Shown here one piece after another: positions 1-10,673 of a stretch of 64,000 nt of DNA. The notes below the pieces were generated by a model. The model saw only the letters and a list, made by a program, of their open reading frames with translations. It did no database searches and was not told the origin of the DNA. How positions within the stretch are numbered: the first letter of the stretch is position 1; the number at the start of each line of letters is the position of its first letter. The translations under genes and the position numbers were made by a program. The stretch is from assembly GCF_947507565.1 (NCBI RefSeq), contig NC_089190.1:62001-126000 (forward strand), read 5' to 3'. Source of the stretch: Oscarella lobularis (lineage: Eukaryota > Porifera > Homoscleromorpha > Homosclerophorida > Oscarellidae).

Positions 1-15
1 ATCACTTTCAAGCGT

Positions 16-849
16 ATGGCCAGCTCTTGGACCTGTATCACGCAAACAGAAGCTCAAAAAATAGACGAAGAGCTATTCAGTGAGTACCAGTACAGCGTCG
101 ATCAACTAATGGAGCTGGCGGGACTCAGCGTGGCGTCGACCGTCGTCAAATGCTATCCACGGGACTCGTTGCGCACTGGAAACGTTCTCGTGTGCTGCGG
201 GCCGGGGAATAACGGCGGCGACGGCCTCGTGGCAGCGCGCCACTTGAAGCTTTTCGTAAGTTTGTTCGTCGTGTTCGCGTGACGTAACTGACGTGACGTA
301 CCTGGCTCACGTGACGTTTGGCAGGGTTATAAAGCGACAGCCTACTATCCAAAGAGAACCGATAAGCAACTATACAAGAATCTTGTGGTACAATGCGAAA
401 ATTTTCACATCGATTTTCTCGAAGACTTTCCTCAAAACCATGACGTCATCAATGATAAATTGATGTTATTATTGACGCTCTATTCGGTTTCAGTTTCAAA
501 GGGCAACCACGCCCTCCTTTCAAAGCTGTATTAGACATTCTTAAGAGAGTTGAAATTCCAATATGCTCCATAGACATTCCCTCAGGCAAAAACCGATATA
601 AATTTAAAATAATAGACAATTTAATTTTGGTAAATAATAGGTTGGGATGTCGAAGCGGGAGATTCTGAAGGATTGAAACCGGACTGTCTGGTTTCTCTAA
701 CGTGTCCCAAGAAATGCGCTCAATTTTTTCGAGGTCGCTATCATTACCTCGGCGGACGATTCATTCCACCAGCTCTCATAACAAAATACAAGCTAAATCT
801 TCCGCACTATCCTGGCTCGGAGCAGTGTGTAGCTTTAGACAATAAGTAA
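16..849 (+). CDS. NAXE: NAD(P)H-hydrate epimerase (YjeF-N family)
   Basis: Epimerises the R form of damaged NAD(P)HX so that the partner dehydratase can repair it; usually mitochondrial or cytosolic. The first exon starts at ATG 16 and reads the family landmarks [12 protein letters not shown] and [15 protein letters not shown] (nucleotide and K+ binding loop). A GT-AG intron (about 256-324) follows, then YYPKR, then [33 protein letters not shown] and RYHYLGGRF, ending in a typical short tail at TAA 847-849. The order and length (about 230 residues) match the animal protein. Two oddities: one missing base near 460 (A/T run) before the DALFGF stretch, and a non-canonical GC donor at about 593 with its acceptor near 642. 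I take the frame slip as a probable sequence error. There is no long N-terminal targeting extension in this model, so an upstream exon outside the window is possible. Confidence 0.9.
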
Positions 850-882
850 TAGACGATGTATCGGCACGCCTGCGTTTATATG

Positions 883-888
883 AATAAA
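883..888 (+). terminator. Polyadenylation signal of NAXE
   Basis: AATAAA lies 34 bp after the NAXE stop codon, which supports 849 as the true end of a compact transcript. Confidence 0.6.
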
Positions 889-909
889 GGATCACACCAG
901 ACTTCATTC

Positions 910-965
910 GTGCCACGCCTACGTATGTTGCCACACCTACGCATGTCCGTGCCACACCTATATAA
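910..965. repeat. Three-copy short tandem repeat (about 18 bp)
   Basis: Three imperfect copies of a TGCCACRCCTACGYATG-like unit follow the NAXE poly(A) signal. The rest of 890-1190 holds no convincing gene. Confidence 0.6.
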
Positions 966-1190
966 AATGTAGGGTGAACTGTCTTTGTACGAACAACTGC
1001 GTACCCAAAAACCGAATTCGAACAAAAGCTTTATCTTAGGTACTCGCAATTAACTCAACTTGTAGTCACGTATACGTTAGAATAAACCATGCGAGAGTTT
1101 GTGCATTAGAACAAAGAAATTTAGTCAAAACTTTAACCAGGAATTTTTCACCGACTCATAGTCTCGCAATTCTGCGAAACCCAAGTTTGA

Positions 1191-3636
1191 TCAAACATCA
1201 ATTGAAGACTGCATAGGCGAACCAGAAATACAACTGAGAGCCACAGAATTGAGAGCGTCAAAACCTACTTCCTTTGTGATGAGGCAAACAGGACACGGTC
1301 CACAGTAGAGGCTGTGATACGCTTTGGTATCAAAATCGCTGCCGCAGAAGAAAGCAAAACGTTTCAAACCGAATACGGTCACCAAACGAAACTCCCTGCT
1401 TCGAGCAATCTTGAACAAAGGCAAAAGAGTTGCGTGACGGTAGGTGAAATCCACGTCAGAGAAATCGCCAACGAAAATGCGGACAGCCACACTTTCTCTT
1501 GCCTCACAATGTGAAGCCACCAGTTAATCGATTGGTCATGTACGAGTAGAAGACACGCCAGATACGAATACGCCACGTGCATGTTTTTCTCAGGAGGTAA
1601 TCGACTTAGGACTGCGTTAAACACTTGCTTGGAAAACAGGGTCGGTGCCAGATAAAGGCTCTCTGCCAAGACGGACAAAGCTTCAACGGCAGCGACGTAC
1701 AACTTGGATGACCGTTTGTCGACGTTAGTAGAGAACGAGTCAAACGCTATTTGAGTCAAGTCAGTGATTGATTTAACAGGTAGAATATCGCCAAAGGCGG
1801 AAAAAAACGTCCGGTGACGGTAGCCCACAAAACAAATACACGAAAGATTTCAGCAACGATGTGCCACCCTCAAACAGATCAATGAGCCGATCTTTCATGT
1901 GCACTTTTATATATTCATCTGCCTTGATGTACTCGTCGTTTCTAGAGACAATTTCAAGTAAATTAGACGTCATCTGTGGACCGATTTTTGACGTCATCTT
2001 CATCCGGTTAGGTGGTGAAAGGGAAGAGAGAATCGGAGCCAAAAGAACCCATTTTTCTGCTATGCCTGCATCCTCCGGCGGAGAAACCAGAAGGGAGAAT
2101 TGAAGAGCCAGATGACGCAAAACATTCCTCTCCGCAATAAACGTCGCAAACTTCGCAAAAAGTGACACAAGGCCAGCTAAACTTTCGTCGTAAAACTCGC
2201 GATTATTACTCTTATGCCGAAGAGAAAATAAAAGTAAATTTTCGAGTAGCTGCCTCCAACGCATCGGTCATAAATGGACCAGAAGCGCAGACAAAAGCGG
2301 GAACACCAGTGTGCAGCAAGGCCATCATGAAAGAGTCATTGAAAAATTCGTTGTCAGTCAAACAGCGTCTTGCAGCGGTGCAAAGCATCAGCGTCAAGGG
2401 AACGAGACCGCTACTGACAAATCTGTCATAGTCCACCTTCAACACATCGTCTATAATTTCAGGCTGCGACTCGTAGGCGTAGTCGCCGTTCTTGAGAGCG
2501 TGACTCTGATGAAACTGGTACTCGTAGCAGAAAGCACGTGGCGCGAAAGATGAAAGAGCCAGTTTCAAAGAAGGACGACCAATCAACGTCTCAGGAACAG
2601 TAGAAGAATTATACCTGGTCAGATTGCCAAGAAACCGCAGCTGATTAAGACGATGTGTCACGATCAGAAGACCTTCCAACGTATTCCAATCACAGCTGTT
2701 TGACACGTCAAGATGAGTAAGAGACGAAGTGCAAAGCAAAATACGATGAAGCGCGGCGTAGAAACGAGCGTCACAAGAAGAGGCGCCATCCAAGGGAATC
2801 GCATGTGGGCCCAATATAGCGTATGAAACATCGAGACTGACGAGACGCTGTAACTTTCTGAAAAAAGGTTCGACAGTAGTGTGAGGGTACTTCTTAGCCT
2901 GCCATTCACTGGTACTCATTATCTCAAGCGAATGCATAAGCAATTCCGTTAGGCCATTCGATGCAAATATATTCCCCGTCGAAAAAACTTCATACCAAGA
3001 CAAGCTCGTTCCGGATATGTTTAGGTGTTCCAAATGTCTCATTGACGTCATCGCTGCGCAAAAATCATTTTTCTCCAGATTTGTGAAACTCAAGTCGAGA
3101 TGCTTCATATTCGAAAATTGGTCGAGAACGTGGCAACCTATGGCGCCCGTCACGTGATTTGCGGCAAAGTACGTCAGAGAGTCCCTTGATGGGGTCCCAA
3201 CGAAATTCTCCAAGAAGGGAACAGGCAAGTTCCCTAAACAAGGACTGAACGATATATCGACGTTTTTCAAGTGCTCCTGTTTTCTGAGACGCTCAACTAT
3301 GGCTTCCTCATCATCAACTTTCATAAGAGAATAGAGTGGTAGCGTCTTCAAAAAGCGTCTATTCCACAGTAACAGATCTAGCACGCGTGACGTAAGTCTT
3401 CCGCGCTGCGCAAGTCCTTCCAGAAGCAGGTTTGACACCGGTTCGGGCAAGACGCTCTTTTCCGAATGAGAAAGGAGGATTTCGGCTATTGACGGCAGCG
3501 CTGACGCTGGTACCTTCGAAATGCCGAGAATATCTGCTGAAGACGGCGAAGTTCTGCAAAGGCACGTCAGGCACAAGTCCGAAAGCGAAAGAAGAAGCCG
3601 AGCATCCATTGCGAAACACGTGACCAGACGTTTCAA
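1191..3636 (-). CDS. ZYG11/ZER1-like leucine-rich repeat and armadillo protein (CUL2 substrate receptor family)
   Basis: Family members are substrate receptors of CUL2 ubiquitin ligases that recognise N-terminal glycine degrons. Read on the minus strand, ATG 3636 (or in-frame ATG 3609, MDARLLLSLSDLCL) opens a helical N-terminus, then LRR segments (LKNVDISFSP, MKHLDLSFTNL, LEHLNISGTSL, LVSLDVSYAIL, LTHLDVSNS, LRFLGNL) that sit as in ZYG11B. An ARM-like helical region follows (SGLVPLTLMLCTAARRCL; ENLLLFSLRHKS; VAYSYLACLLLVHDQSINWW). The frame slips near 2250 and again in an A/T run near 1800, with no room for introns, and possibly once more near 1510. The C-terminus therefore ends either at about 1379 or at 1191. 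No clear intron is visible. I am sure of the LRR-ARM architecture and fairly sure of the family, but cannot separate ZYG11 from ZER1. Confidence 0.65.
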
Positions 3637-3659
3637 CCAATCCCGGATAGAGAAGCAAT

Positions 3660-4250
3660 GGAGTCAGAACAACGAGAAGGTGAGAGCGAGTTAGAAGCCA
3701 GTCGAAGCAGCCGGAGGCTCAAATCATTAACGTTCGAGAAGAGGGCTTCATAGAACATATGACTTATTCGAGTCGTTCACAATACCCTCTCCTGTCAGGC
3801 CCTTTCTCTCTTATACTCCGTGGAGAGAAAAACACCAATTGTCATACTCGGGATACGTCATCAGTCATAAGATAAATGTAAATGTTCACAGTCTACACTA
3901 TTTCCCAGAAATATCGAGGTGAGCTTGTGTATATTGAGGAGGGATTATTAGTATGTATTACCCAACAATAGTTTCTAAGAAATGTTTTTCGTGAAACTCT
4001 AAATTCCGTTGCGAATTCTTTGAATGAACATCGGAGGCGCCAAAATGTTTTTCTTTAGGAATCAATATGACGGTATTTTCGCACCTATGAAGTTCCTAGA
4101 TTGGAACCCCCTCGCTCTTCCACTTGTGAAGCCGTACATGTAAACATACGTCATTGGAACTTGTACCACACTTCATATATGCGCATGTATAATAATGCCT
4201 TCATGCCGCAAGTCAACGCCTTAGCACGCGGCCACTCTCAATTGTCCGCG
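3660..4250. other. Divergent intergenic region
   Basis: It lies between the divergently transcribed ZYG11-like gene (-) and FZ-LTD gene (+), so it should hold both promoters. I see no distinctive element. The open frame continues upstream of ATG 4251, but ATG 4251 precedes an ideal signal peptide and aligns with the start of the inverted paralogue. Confidence 0.4.
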
Positions 4251-6867
4251 ATGCCCTCCGTTTCTCCTTGGACGATTGGCCTCTGTGTGCTCCTACTCGC
4301 CGTCGCGTCACACTGTCAGACGCCAGAGACGTGCGACGTACCGAGCACGCCCGTCTTTCGACAACTCTGCTCGAGCGTCTCATCCATTATCTCATTCACT
4401 CGCTTTCCTAACGTACACGGTCATTCCCGTCAGCTCGATGTTGACGGGGAGCTTTTTGCCTTTCGGGACGTCGTGAGCAGCGACTGTGACATTGACATCG
4501 AACTGTTCATCTGCCTCTATTTCTTTCCGACGTGTCGAGAAACGGAGATTCCTGAAAGCGTTCCGGTAGTGCAGCCACCCTGTCGAGACTTTTGCCTTCG
4601 TATCGATGATCTCTGTGGGTCGGAGAGTTCCAGTCGAGGCCTAGCCCTAAACTGTTCCCTGCTACCTTCCTTCGACCCAGTTGAGCCGACGTCCTGCTAC
4701 GATCCCTATCATCTCATCGTTCTTAATGAAGTCAGTTCTGAAAATGCTTTTGACGTGAATTTCGTCGAATTCTGGGATTTCGGGATGAAAGATACCATTC
4801 TCGATCATTTTTTTGTTTCTCTCTATGATGCAGATGGTGTCCTCGTTGAGTCGTTCAACCTGACCGGCGAAACGACGCGAAACGGATACTTCGCCATTGG
4901 AGCAGCTTCAAATATCCTTTTTAATGACATTGGCCAAACAGCAGCGGTTGCGCTGTATCGGACTCAAAGGCAAGTGAAAACTCATGAATTCAAGTTTTGT
5001 GATTAATTTTTTAACGTACACCAGCTCTGAGAACATTTCATCTCCCACTTTGGATAAACTTGTTGACGCTCTGGTGTATGTAAGCGAGAACGATCCAGTG
5101 ACGACGAGTTTGCAAATATTTCCAAATCATGCTAGAATTTTTTCCAGTAACATTAATTCTATTAGCCGCTGCTACAGCCTTCGACCTTGACAATTAACGC
5201 ATTTGATTTAAAAACTCTCTCACTCACTAACAAAAACAATTGTGAACAAGAAGAGGTGGAAGTTGCTGTTGTTCAACCAGGCTTGGAGACGTTTACCGGT
5301 TCAACACTGGAATTTCTTACAAAAAAATGCTGTTTTAGCACAGTCGTTTATTGCGTTTTTGAGTAAATCCGGTAATGGCACTCAGTTCTAAGAATCTTAC
5401 CACTATTTCTTTAGAAAAACGAATAGTACAGGATTTTGCGCCAACAGAGATATTGGCTGTCGGAGAAGTACATTCGATTATCAAATATATGAACGGTACA
5501 TTGAATTGATTTTTGAAATTTAAGATATGGCATGTATTGGCTTGATAGAACTAAATCGTTTTGCCATCTTAGTGCAGAGGTTCTAGCGATTGCGCAGTCC
5601 AATTCAGAAAAGTACGAAATAGTAGAAAATTTCTTCTTATCTATATCTACTTTTTTGTTAACGACAGGAAACATTTTACAGCACACATGCAATGATGAAT
5701 TCTCCCAAGAAAAAATTGTGAAGCTTGTGTAAGAATATTTTTGTAAACTTTAAGTAAAATAATTATTACCCTTCTACAGACTTCAGAATGGAAAACAATT
5801 TCAATACATTTCCCATAACGCTCTCAACGGCTTTCAATCGATTGATTCCAGCGTGTATGAGCAATTTTGAATTCAACAAAAATTGTTAATTTTTTGCTCG
5901 TAGATGTGAAAGCTATAGCGAAGAAACGTGCCTAAAAGTTATTGCAAGCATTTTTCAAACAATACCGCCCTTGTAACAGGCGAGGCATTGTGTGATCAAT
6001 CTCAAAACTATATTGGCTATACGGCCGGTTTGACTTGATATATACTATTAGGCGCTCCATATGTCACTAGCACTTTTAGGTCTTTCATGCTTTGGAGTCG
6101 CTAGCTCTCCGTGCCCAGGAGAAAATTCTAATTGGACTGCATCATACCGCCCTATTACATTTGACTACGGTCTTCTGCGCGTTGAAGTCGAAGTGCTATC
6201 ATCGGGCCTAAGCATATTCAATTGCTCGATATTGGAACAGTGTGACACTTCAACTGTTACGGCTCGGGGAGGTACTTCGGTTGACAGTAAGTAATAGTTA
6301 CTACAATAGTACATGGTCATTTGCCTCATGCAGGCTATTATCGAGAGTGGTAAATCCCATTCGATCCGAGTTTTTGACTATGTAATAATAACTGACTTAT
6401 ATCCCGACCTTGTGATAAAACCGTTGCGAAGCGCTTGATCAGTGCACTTGCTGGGTCCCCGTGGTGTGATGCGTACGCACAATACATATAACCGACCTAC
6501 ATAACCTCCCCATGCAGGGACGTTATGGACATGCAACCTCCGTAGGGCGGTTATGGGATATACATCAATTTCTGTTGATAAATTATATCGAATACTCACT
6601 TATAACTCCTATTTAGTTACCTACATGGGGGAGCAAAGCTATACCTATATCGTTTCTCTCGTCGTAACTTACGGCCAATTCGAGTTCAATAGACGAGGGA
6701 GTGGAGTTCTTTGAGATCAGTTTGGATTTCAATGGAAGGCGACTGGTCTCTCTTCGCCCTCCTGTCATCGAACTAACACCGCCCACAAGATACGTGCTGC
6801 TAGCATTGACCCTTCAGCTGGCACGTACACATCATCGATCGTTTTGTCTGATATTGTATCGACCTGA
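4251..6867 (+). CDS. Secreted Frizzled-CRD plus lamin-tail-like domain protein, copy 1 (several frame slips)
   Basis: The start ATG 4251 gives a signal peptide (IGLCVLLLAVASHCQ). It is followed by a full Frizzled cysteine-rich domain: FPNVHGHSRQ, DCDIDIELFICLYFFPTC and QPPCRDFCLRIDDLC are the classic landmarks of the Wnt-binding fold. Next comes a lamin-tail-like (LTD) beta domain (HLIVLNEV, VEFWDFG, AVALYRT, LVDALVYV, SISRCYS), then a Cys-containing segment and a novel C-terminal domain (RVEVEVLSS; RGVEFFEISLDF; RPPVI). Exon 1 ends at 4969 with a GC donor (AAG|GCAAGT) and the acceptor is at 5024. The next intron is about 5363-5414. A donor at GCCG|GTTTG near 6028 and an acceptor at CTTTTAG near 6080 would join the first part to the C-terminal domain (AG|LSCFGVA), as in the inverted copy. 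Single-base slips occur near 5187, 5450, 5945 and 6810. It may be a decaying copy or carry assembly indels. No TM segment is seen, so it is probably secreted and sFRP-like. Confidence 0.7.
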
Positions 6868-7059
6868 AACGGAATTGAATTGAAAATGAATTTTTGATGT
6901 ATTAGAATTTTAGTAATATTGTTCTGTCCTGGGTTCGTAGATATCGGCTTTAGGTCGCTTAACTAATTCCTCTGTGACACCAGAGAACGTCTTCGCCTAT
7001 CATAAGGGGATAGCCGCGCGCTCGATGACGTTCATACATGTAGGGATAGAGTGCGCGGA

Positions 7060-7560
7060 TGTTATCCGGGTAACCGTTCAACAAAAGCTTAACCTTTTGA
7101 CTGAATTTTCCTCGCGGCATCTTTCGGCGACGGTGGACTGTTTTTCCAAAGTGCTTCGTAAGGCGCTTGAATCTTTAAAGAAAAGTGAGGCCCCTTAAGG
7201 GGACTCACAAGCAGTTTTTCGCGTTTCAAAAAAGAAGGAAAGGCTGGCGTGCTCAAGTCATATTTTCTTTATGAAGGTACTATGATGGCCTACTCTGGAA
7301 GTAACATTCGAGCGTTCCAGTCGTTCTCCAACACACCACAGTCCATTGGATGCGTAGCGGTATCGAGGCTCAATTCTCCTCCGTCGTCGGTTGAATGGTT
7401 CTTCTCCAACGACCGTCAGTAAGCCTTAGGTGTGTCTTGTCTTAGTTAGATTGATGCGTGCGTGCGACATTCACAGCGGCCGTAGCGAGCCAAAATGTCG
7501 TGGCCCGGGTGGTAGTGAACCCTCAAAGGGGACCTCACCTTTGTCTCATCGTCTCGTCTT
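7060..7560 (+). repeat. Dispersed repeat, copy A
   Basis: A 500-bp element that recurs, in part or whole, at about 63615-64000 (+), 23705-23975 (+), 35600-36155 (-), 50035-50265 (-) and 13640-13930 (-). Landmarks along the element are ATCCGGGTAACCGTTCAA, CTTAACCTTTTGACTGAAT, GAGGCCCCTTAAGGGGACTC, GTAAGCCTTAGGTGTGTCTT and a GAACCCTCAAAGGGG-like end. I see no terminal inverted repeats or target duplication, so the class is unknown. Confidence 0.75.
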
Positions 7561-7660
7561 CGAACAGTGCCTAACGCAGAGATCGACGTCGCTATAAATA
7601 GCAGTAGATTGATTGTACGCATAACAACATAACACATTCAAAAGTTGTTCTTTTTTTGAT

Positions 7661-9974
7661 CTATTCAAAGCGGTCAATGATTGTGTACGTTCCGGCTGAA
7701 GGATCGATCCGGAACGCGACGTAGGTTGTTGGGGAATCTTGTCTAATCACGGGAGGGCGAATAGCGACCTTTTGCTTTTCATTGAACAGGAGACGAATCT
7801 CAAATAATTCGACTCCTCTATTGTTGAATGTGAATGGAGACTCGTTTGAAGTAACGGAAACGGTGAAGGTAAAATTACTTTCGTCGCCGAAGTTAATCAC
7901 TAATAGAAATCGCGCGTTATTATTTTGAATTTCCGACTCCACCATTACATTCAACCGAATCGTTGCTCTGAAACGTGACAAACGAGTTTGGAGTGACGTT
8001 GCAAGGATTCGTTTTAGAGCACGTGAATTCGCTCGTGTTAGATAATACTTCGACCCTGAATCGCAAATCGCTGTAGTCGCTCGTTTTTGAAATGACTATG
8101 GCTTTCCAAGTGGAATTTTTCCTGAGCACGGATAGTTGGCGACTCCAAAACATGCTAAACCTAAAGACATGGATAGTTAGAACACGCTCCGCACTATGCA
8201 TTGCATTTATGTAATTGAACCGGCTGTATAGCCTATGTAGTTTTGAGATGAATCACACATTGCGACGCTGTCCACCAGATCGGTGTTGTTTGCGAAATGA
8301 CGCGCGAGAATATCCGAGCACTCATTTTCAGTGTAATTTTGACATCTACGAAGGACGTTTTGAGTTTTCTTAAATTATTTAATTATTTATGAACGCGTCT
8401 TCGTACATGCTTGAATCGATCAACCGAATTTCGTTACTAGGGCCATAGGTAATGTATTGAACGTGTTTTCCATTGTCTAGTCTGTAAAGCGTTGAATTAG
8501 GACAATTGTCTACGATAGTTCACCCACATGAAACGCAAGTTCCGTTCGTTTGAGACTACTCCTTCGCACGTGTTCGTTAAAATGTCTCTGTCATAAAAAC
8601 CCAAATTGAACTATATTTGTTTAAGTTTTCATTTGCTTACGTTTCCATGCTTGACTGTGCTATTGCCAGTACTTCTGCACTAAACTCGCAGAGCTGCGTA
8701 CTCCTATACAGTTTATATATACATCATCTTAATTTTTAGTGGAAATGCTACTGTTTGTAGATGTTGTAATTCAAATATTCTTCGCGCGACATCCAATGGT
8801 CTCGATTAACGCAGTAGCCTTCATTGTCTATTTTTCTAGAGTAACAATTTCACCAAACTGCAACGTGCTCCACATGCATCATTTACCCGAAAACGCAGAA
8901 AATGGCCGTGTCGAAGCAGCACTTTTTCGTAAACAAGTCAACGGAATTGTTAATTTCAAATTTCTCTAACCCCGCTTCAATAGTTTTCACTTCTTCTTGT
9001 GGACAATCGTTTTTGGCGCCAATCGTGGCCTCTTTAAGGTCATATGCCTCGCCTGTCAATGATCGGAGACTGTAGCATCGACTGAAGGACGTATTGCTGC
9101 TCCCAGAAAGTATCGGAAATATTTGAAGAACACCACTCACCCAGGCGTTCGGCTGAATGTAAACCAGAGCGTCGACAAGATCAACTGTAGTCGGGCTTGA
9201 TCCCTCCTGGAAACTAAGGTAAACGTAATTCATTTATTTTGATTTTTTATGTTTCGTATTTTCCTGCCTGTTGGTTCGATAGAGCGCAACTGCTATCGTT
9301 TCACCAACGGTGTTATAATCTATATCTGACAATTGTCCAATTGTTGATGTACCCGCCCGTTTTTGTTGTTTCTCCGGTCAGGTTGAATGACTGAACCGTG
9401 TTACCATTCGAAGCGTAGAAAACAACGGTAAAGAAGTCAAGTATGGTATTTTTCATTCCGAATCCCAGAATTCAACAAACACTGGAAAAAGCTCGACGTT
9501 CACTTCATTGAGAACGATGAGATGATAGGGATCGTAGCAGGATGTCGGTTCGGCAGGGATCAAACGGAGGCAAAAAGGAGCAGTCAATACCTGCAGAAAG
9601 GAAATCAAACACGCACGCAGCCTCCTTGAGTCGACGGCAAAGTCTCGACAAGGTGGCTGCACAACAGTAACATTTTCACTCGTTTCGCGACACGTTGGGA
9701 AATGATACAGGCAGACAAACAGTTGTACGTCGATGTCGCATGTACTGCTCGCTACATTTGAGATGCTTTGGATCGCCGCGTCGGCGTCACTGGCCCGGGA
9801 ATGGCCGAGAACGTTTGGAAATCGAGTGAATTGTATAATGGACGATACGTTAGCGCATATCTGTTGAAAGGCGGATCCGCTTGCCACTTCGCACGTGTCG
9901 GGTGTCTGGCAGTGTGACGTGACGGCAAGTAGAAGCAAATGAAGGAGAGATGTGGAGAGAGACGCGAACGGCAT
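7661..9974 (-). CDS. Secreted Frizzled-CRD plus lamin-tail-like domain protein, copy 2
   Basis: An inverted paralogue of copy 1 with the same domain order. ATG 9974 begins a signal peptide (LLHLLLLAVTSHCQ). The CRD follows (FPNVLGHSRA, DIDVQLFVCLYHFPTC, QPPCRDF), then LTD landmarks (HLIVLNEV, VEFWD, LVDALVYI, FSRCYSLRS), TKKCCFDTA, a Cys segment (RCQNYTENECSD; NYIGYTAG) and the C-terminal domain (RFRVEVLSN; RGVELFEIRLLF; YTIIDRFE, stop 7661). Within the CRD the frame slips after CRDF (short T run) and returns about 90 bp later at a C run; this is a compensating pair that preserves DCSFLPPFDP. The LTD intron again has a GC donor (CAG|GCAGGA) near 9270. A GT-AG intron of about 56 bp near 8160-8216 joins the CRD-LTD part to the C-terminal domain. 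It lies about 700 bp downstream of the seven-TM gene on the same strand. Confidence 0.75.
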
Positions 9975-10673
9975 TGCGGACGTAGCGGTGATGGGTGTTG
10001 GCTCAAATGAATAATGCGCATAGAATCAAGGGCGTGGGCTCGATGGCATTTGTTTATTTTTTTGCTCGTATGGATTCACCATGTCACCGAAAAGAGTGGC
10101 CCCCAGACCCTTCTCCCGTATCACACGTGGAGAGGGAAGTTCGTCTCGTTCTCAGGCCCTTCACCAGCTAGCGCGGGCAACCGGCCCTGCTAAGCTGGTT
10201 GTACTATCAAAGCTCTTTTTTCACTTGCATAAACTTTGGGGGCAATTTTACGTGCTACATCTCTAATGAATTTATAAAGGAATAACGGTTTTTGTTGTAT
10301 TTTTCTTGTACATCTTATACGTAAAAGGAACTAAAGAAGCTGTGTGCTTTCGCCGAGATTGTTCGTCAAGCCTACAAGATTTTGCCGCGTTGATTTGCGC
10401 ATGCGCATATAAAGCCCGTATGTTGTAGGGTAACCGGCTTTTTGCCAAAAAACGAAGAAAAGGGCGTTACCCTACAACATACGGGATCTCGAAGTGAAAA
10501 ACGTGCTAGCCTTTATGGACGCTGTTACGCACAATCTCAATGCAGTGCATTTTATGTAACGAATAGTTACTTCCATTATATTAAAAAGACAGAATAGACA
10601 GTAGGCCAAGGCGCTAACCAACAAAGCTCATTAGAGAACACTTAGCGACTATATGTTGTTTAATTGTTGAGAA
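9975..10673. other. Intergenic region between the FZ-LTD and seven-TM genes
   Basis: Upstream region of FZ-LTD copy 2 and 3' flank of the seven-TM receptor gene, both on the minus strand. Apart from the hairpin listed separately I see no gene; the open frame at 10081-10266 has no recognisable feature. Confidence 0.4.
10415..10485. repeat. Perfect 20-bp inverted repeat hairpin (31-nt loop)
   Basis: The arm cccgtatgttgtagggtaac (10415-10434) is exactly reverse-complemented at 10466-10485, enclosing a 31-nt purine-rich spacer. This could be a MITE remnant or a small-RNA precursor. Confidence 0.85.

Larger units (their letters stand above)
4251..9974. repeat. Large inverted gene duplication (tail-to-tail)
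   Basis: Arms of about 2.6 kb (4251-6867, +) and 2.3 kb (7661-9974, -) carry the same gene with the same exon order, and face each other 3' to 3' around repeat copy A (7060-7560). Identity is moderate, not recent: protein segments differ at many positions, though the introns, including the GC donor, are shared. Confidence 0.8.

Noticed and set aside
4251-6038. Calling FZ-LTD copy 1 a pseudogene
   Set aside because: The slips are single bases, similar slips break unrelated conserved genes here, and splice sites are intact.
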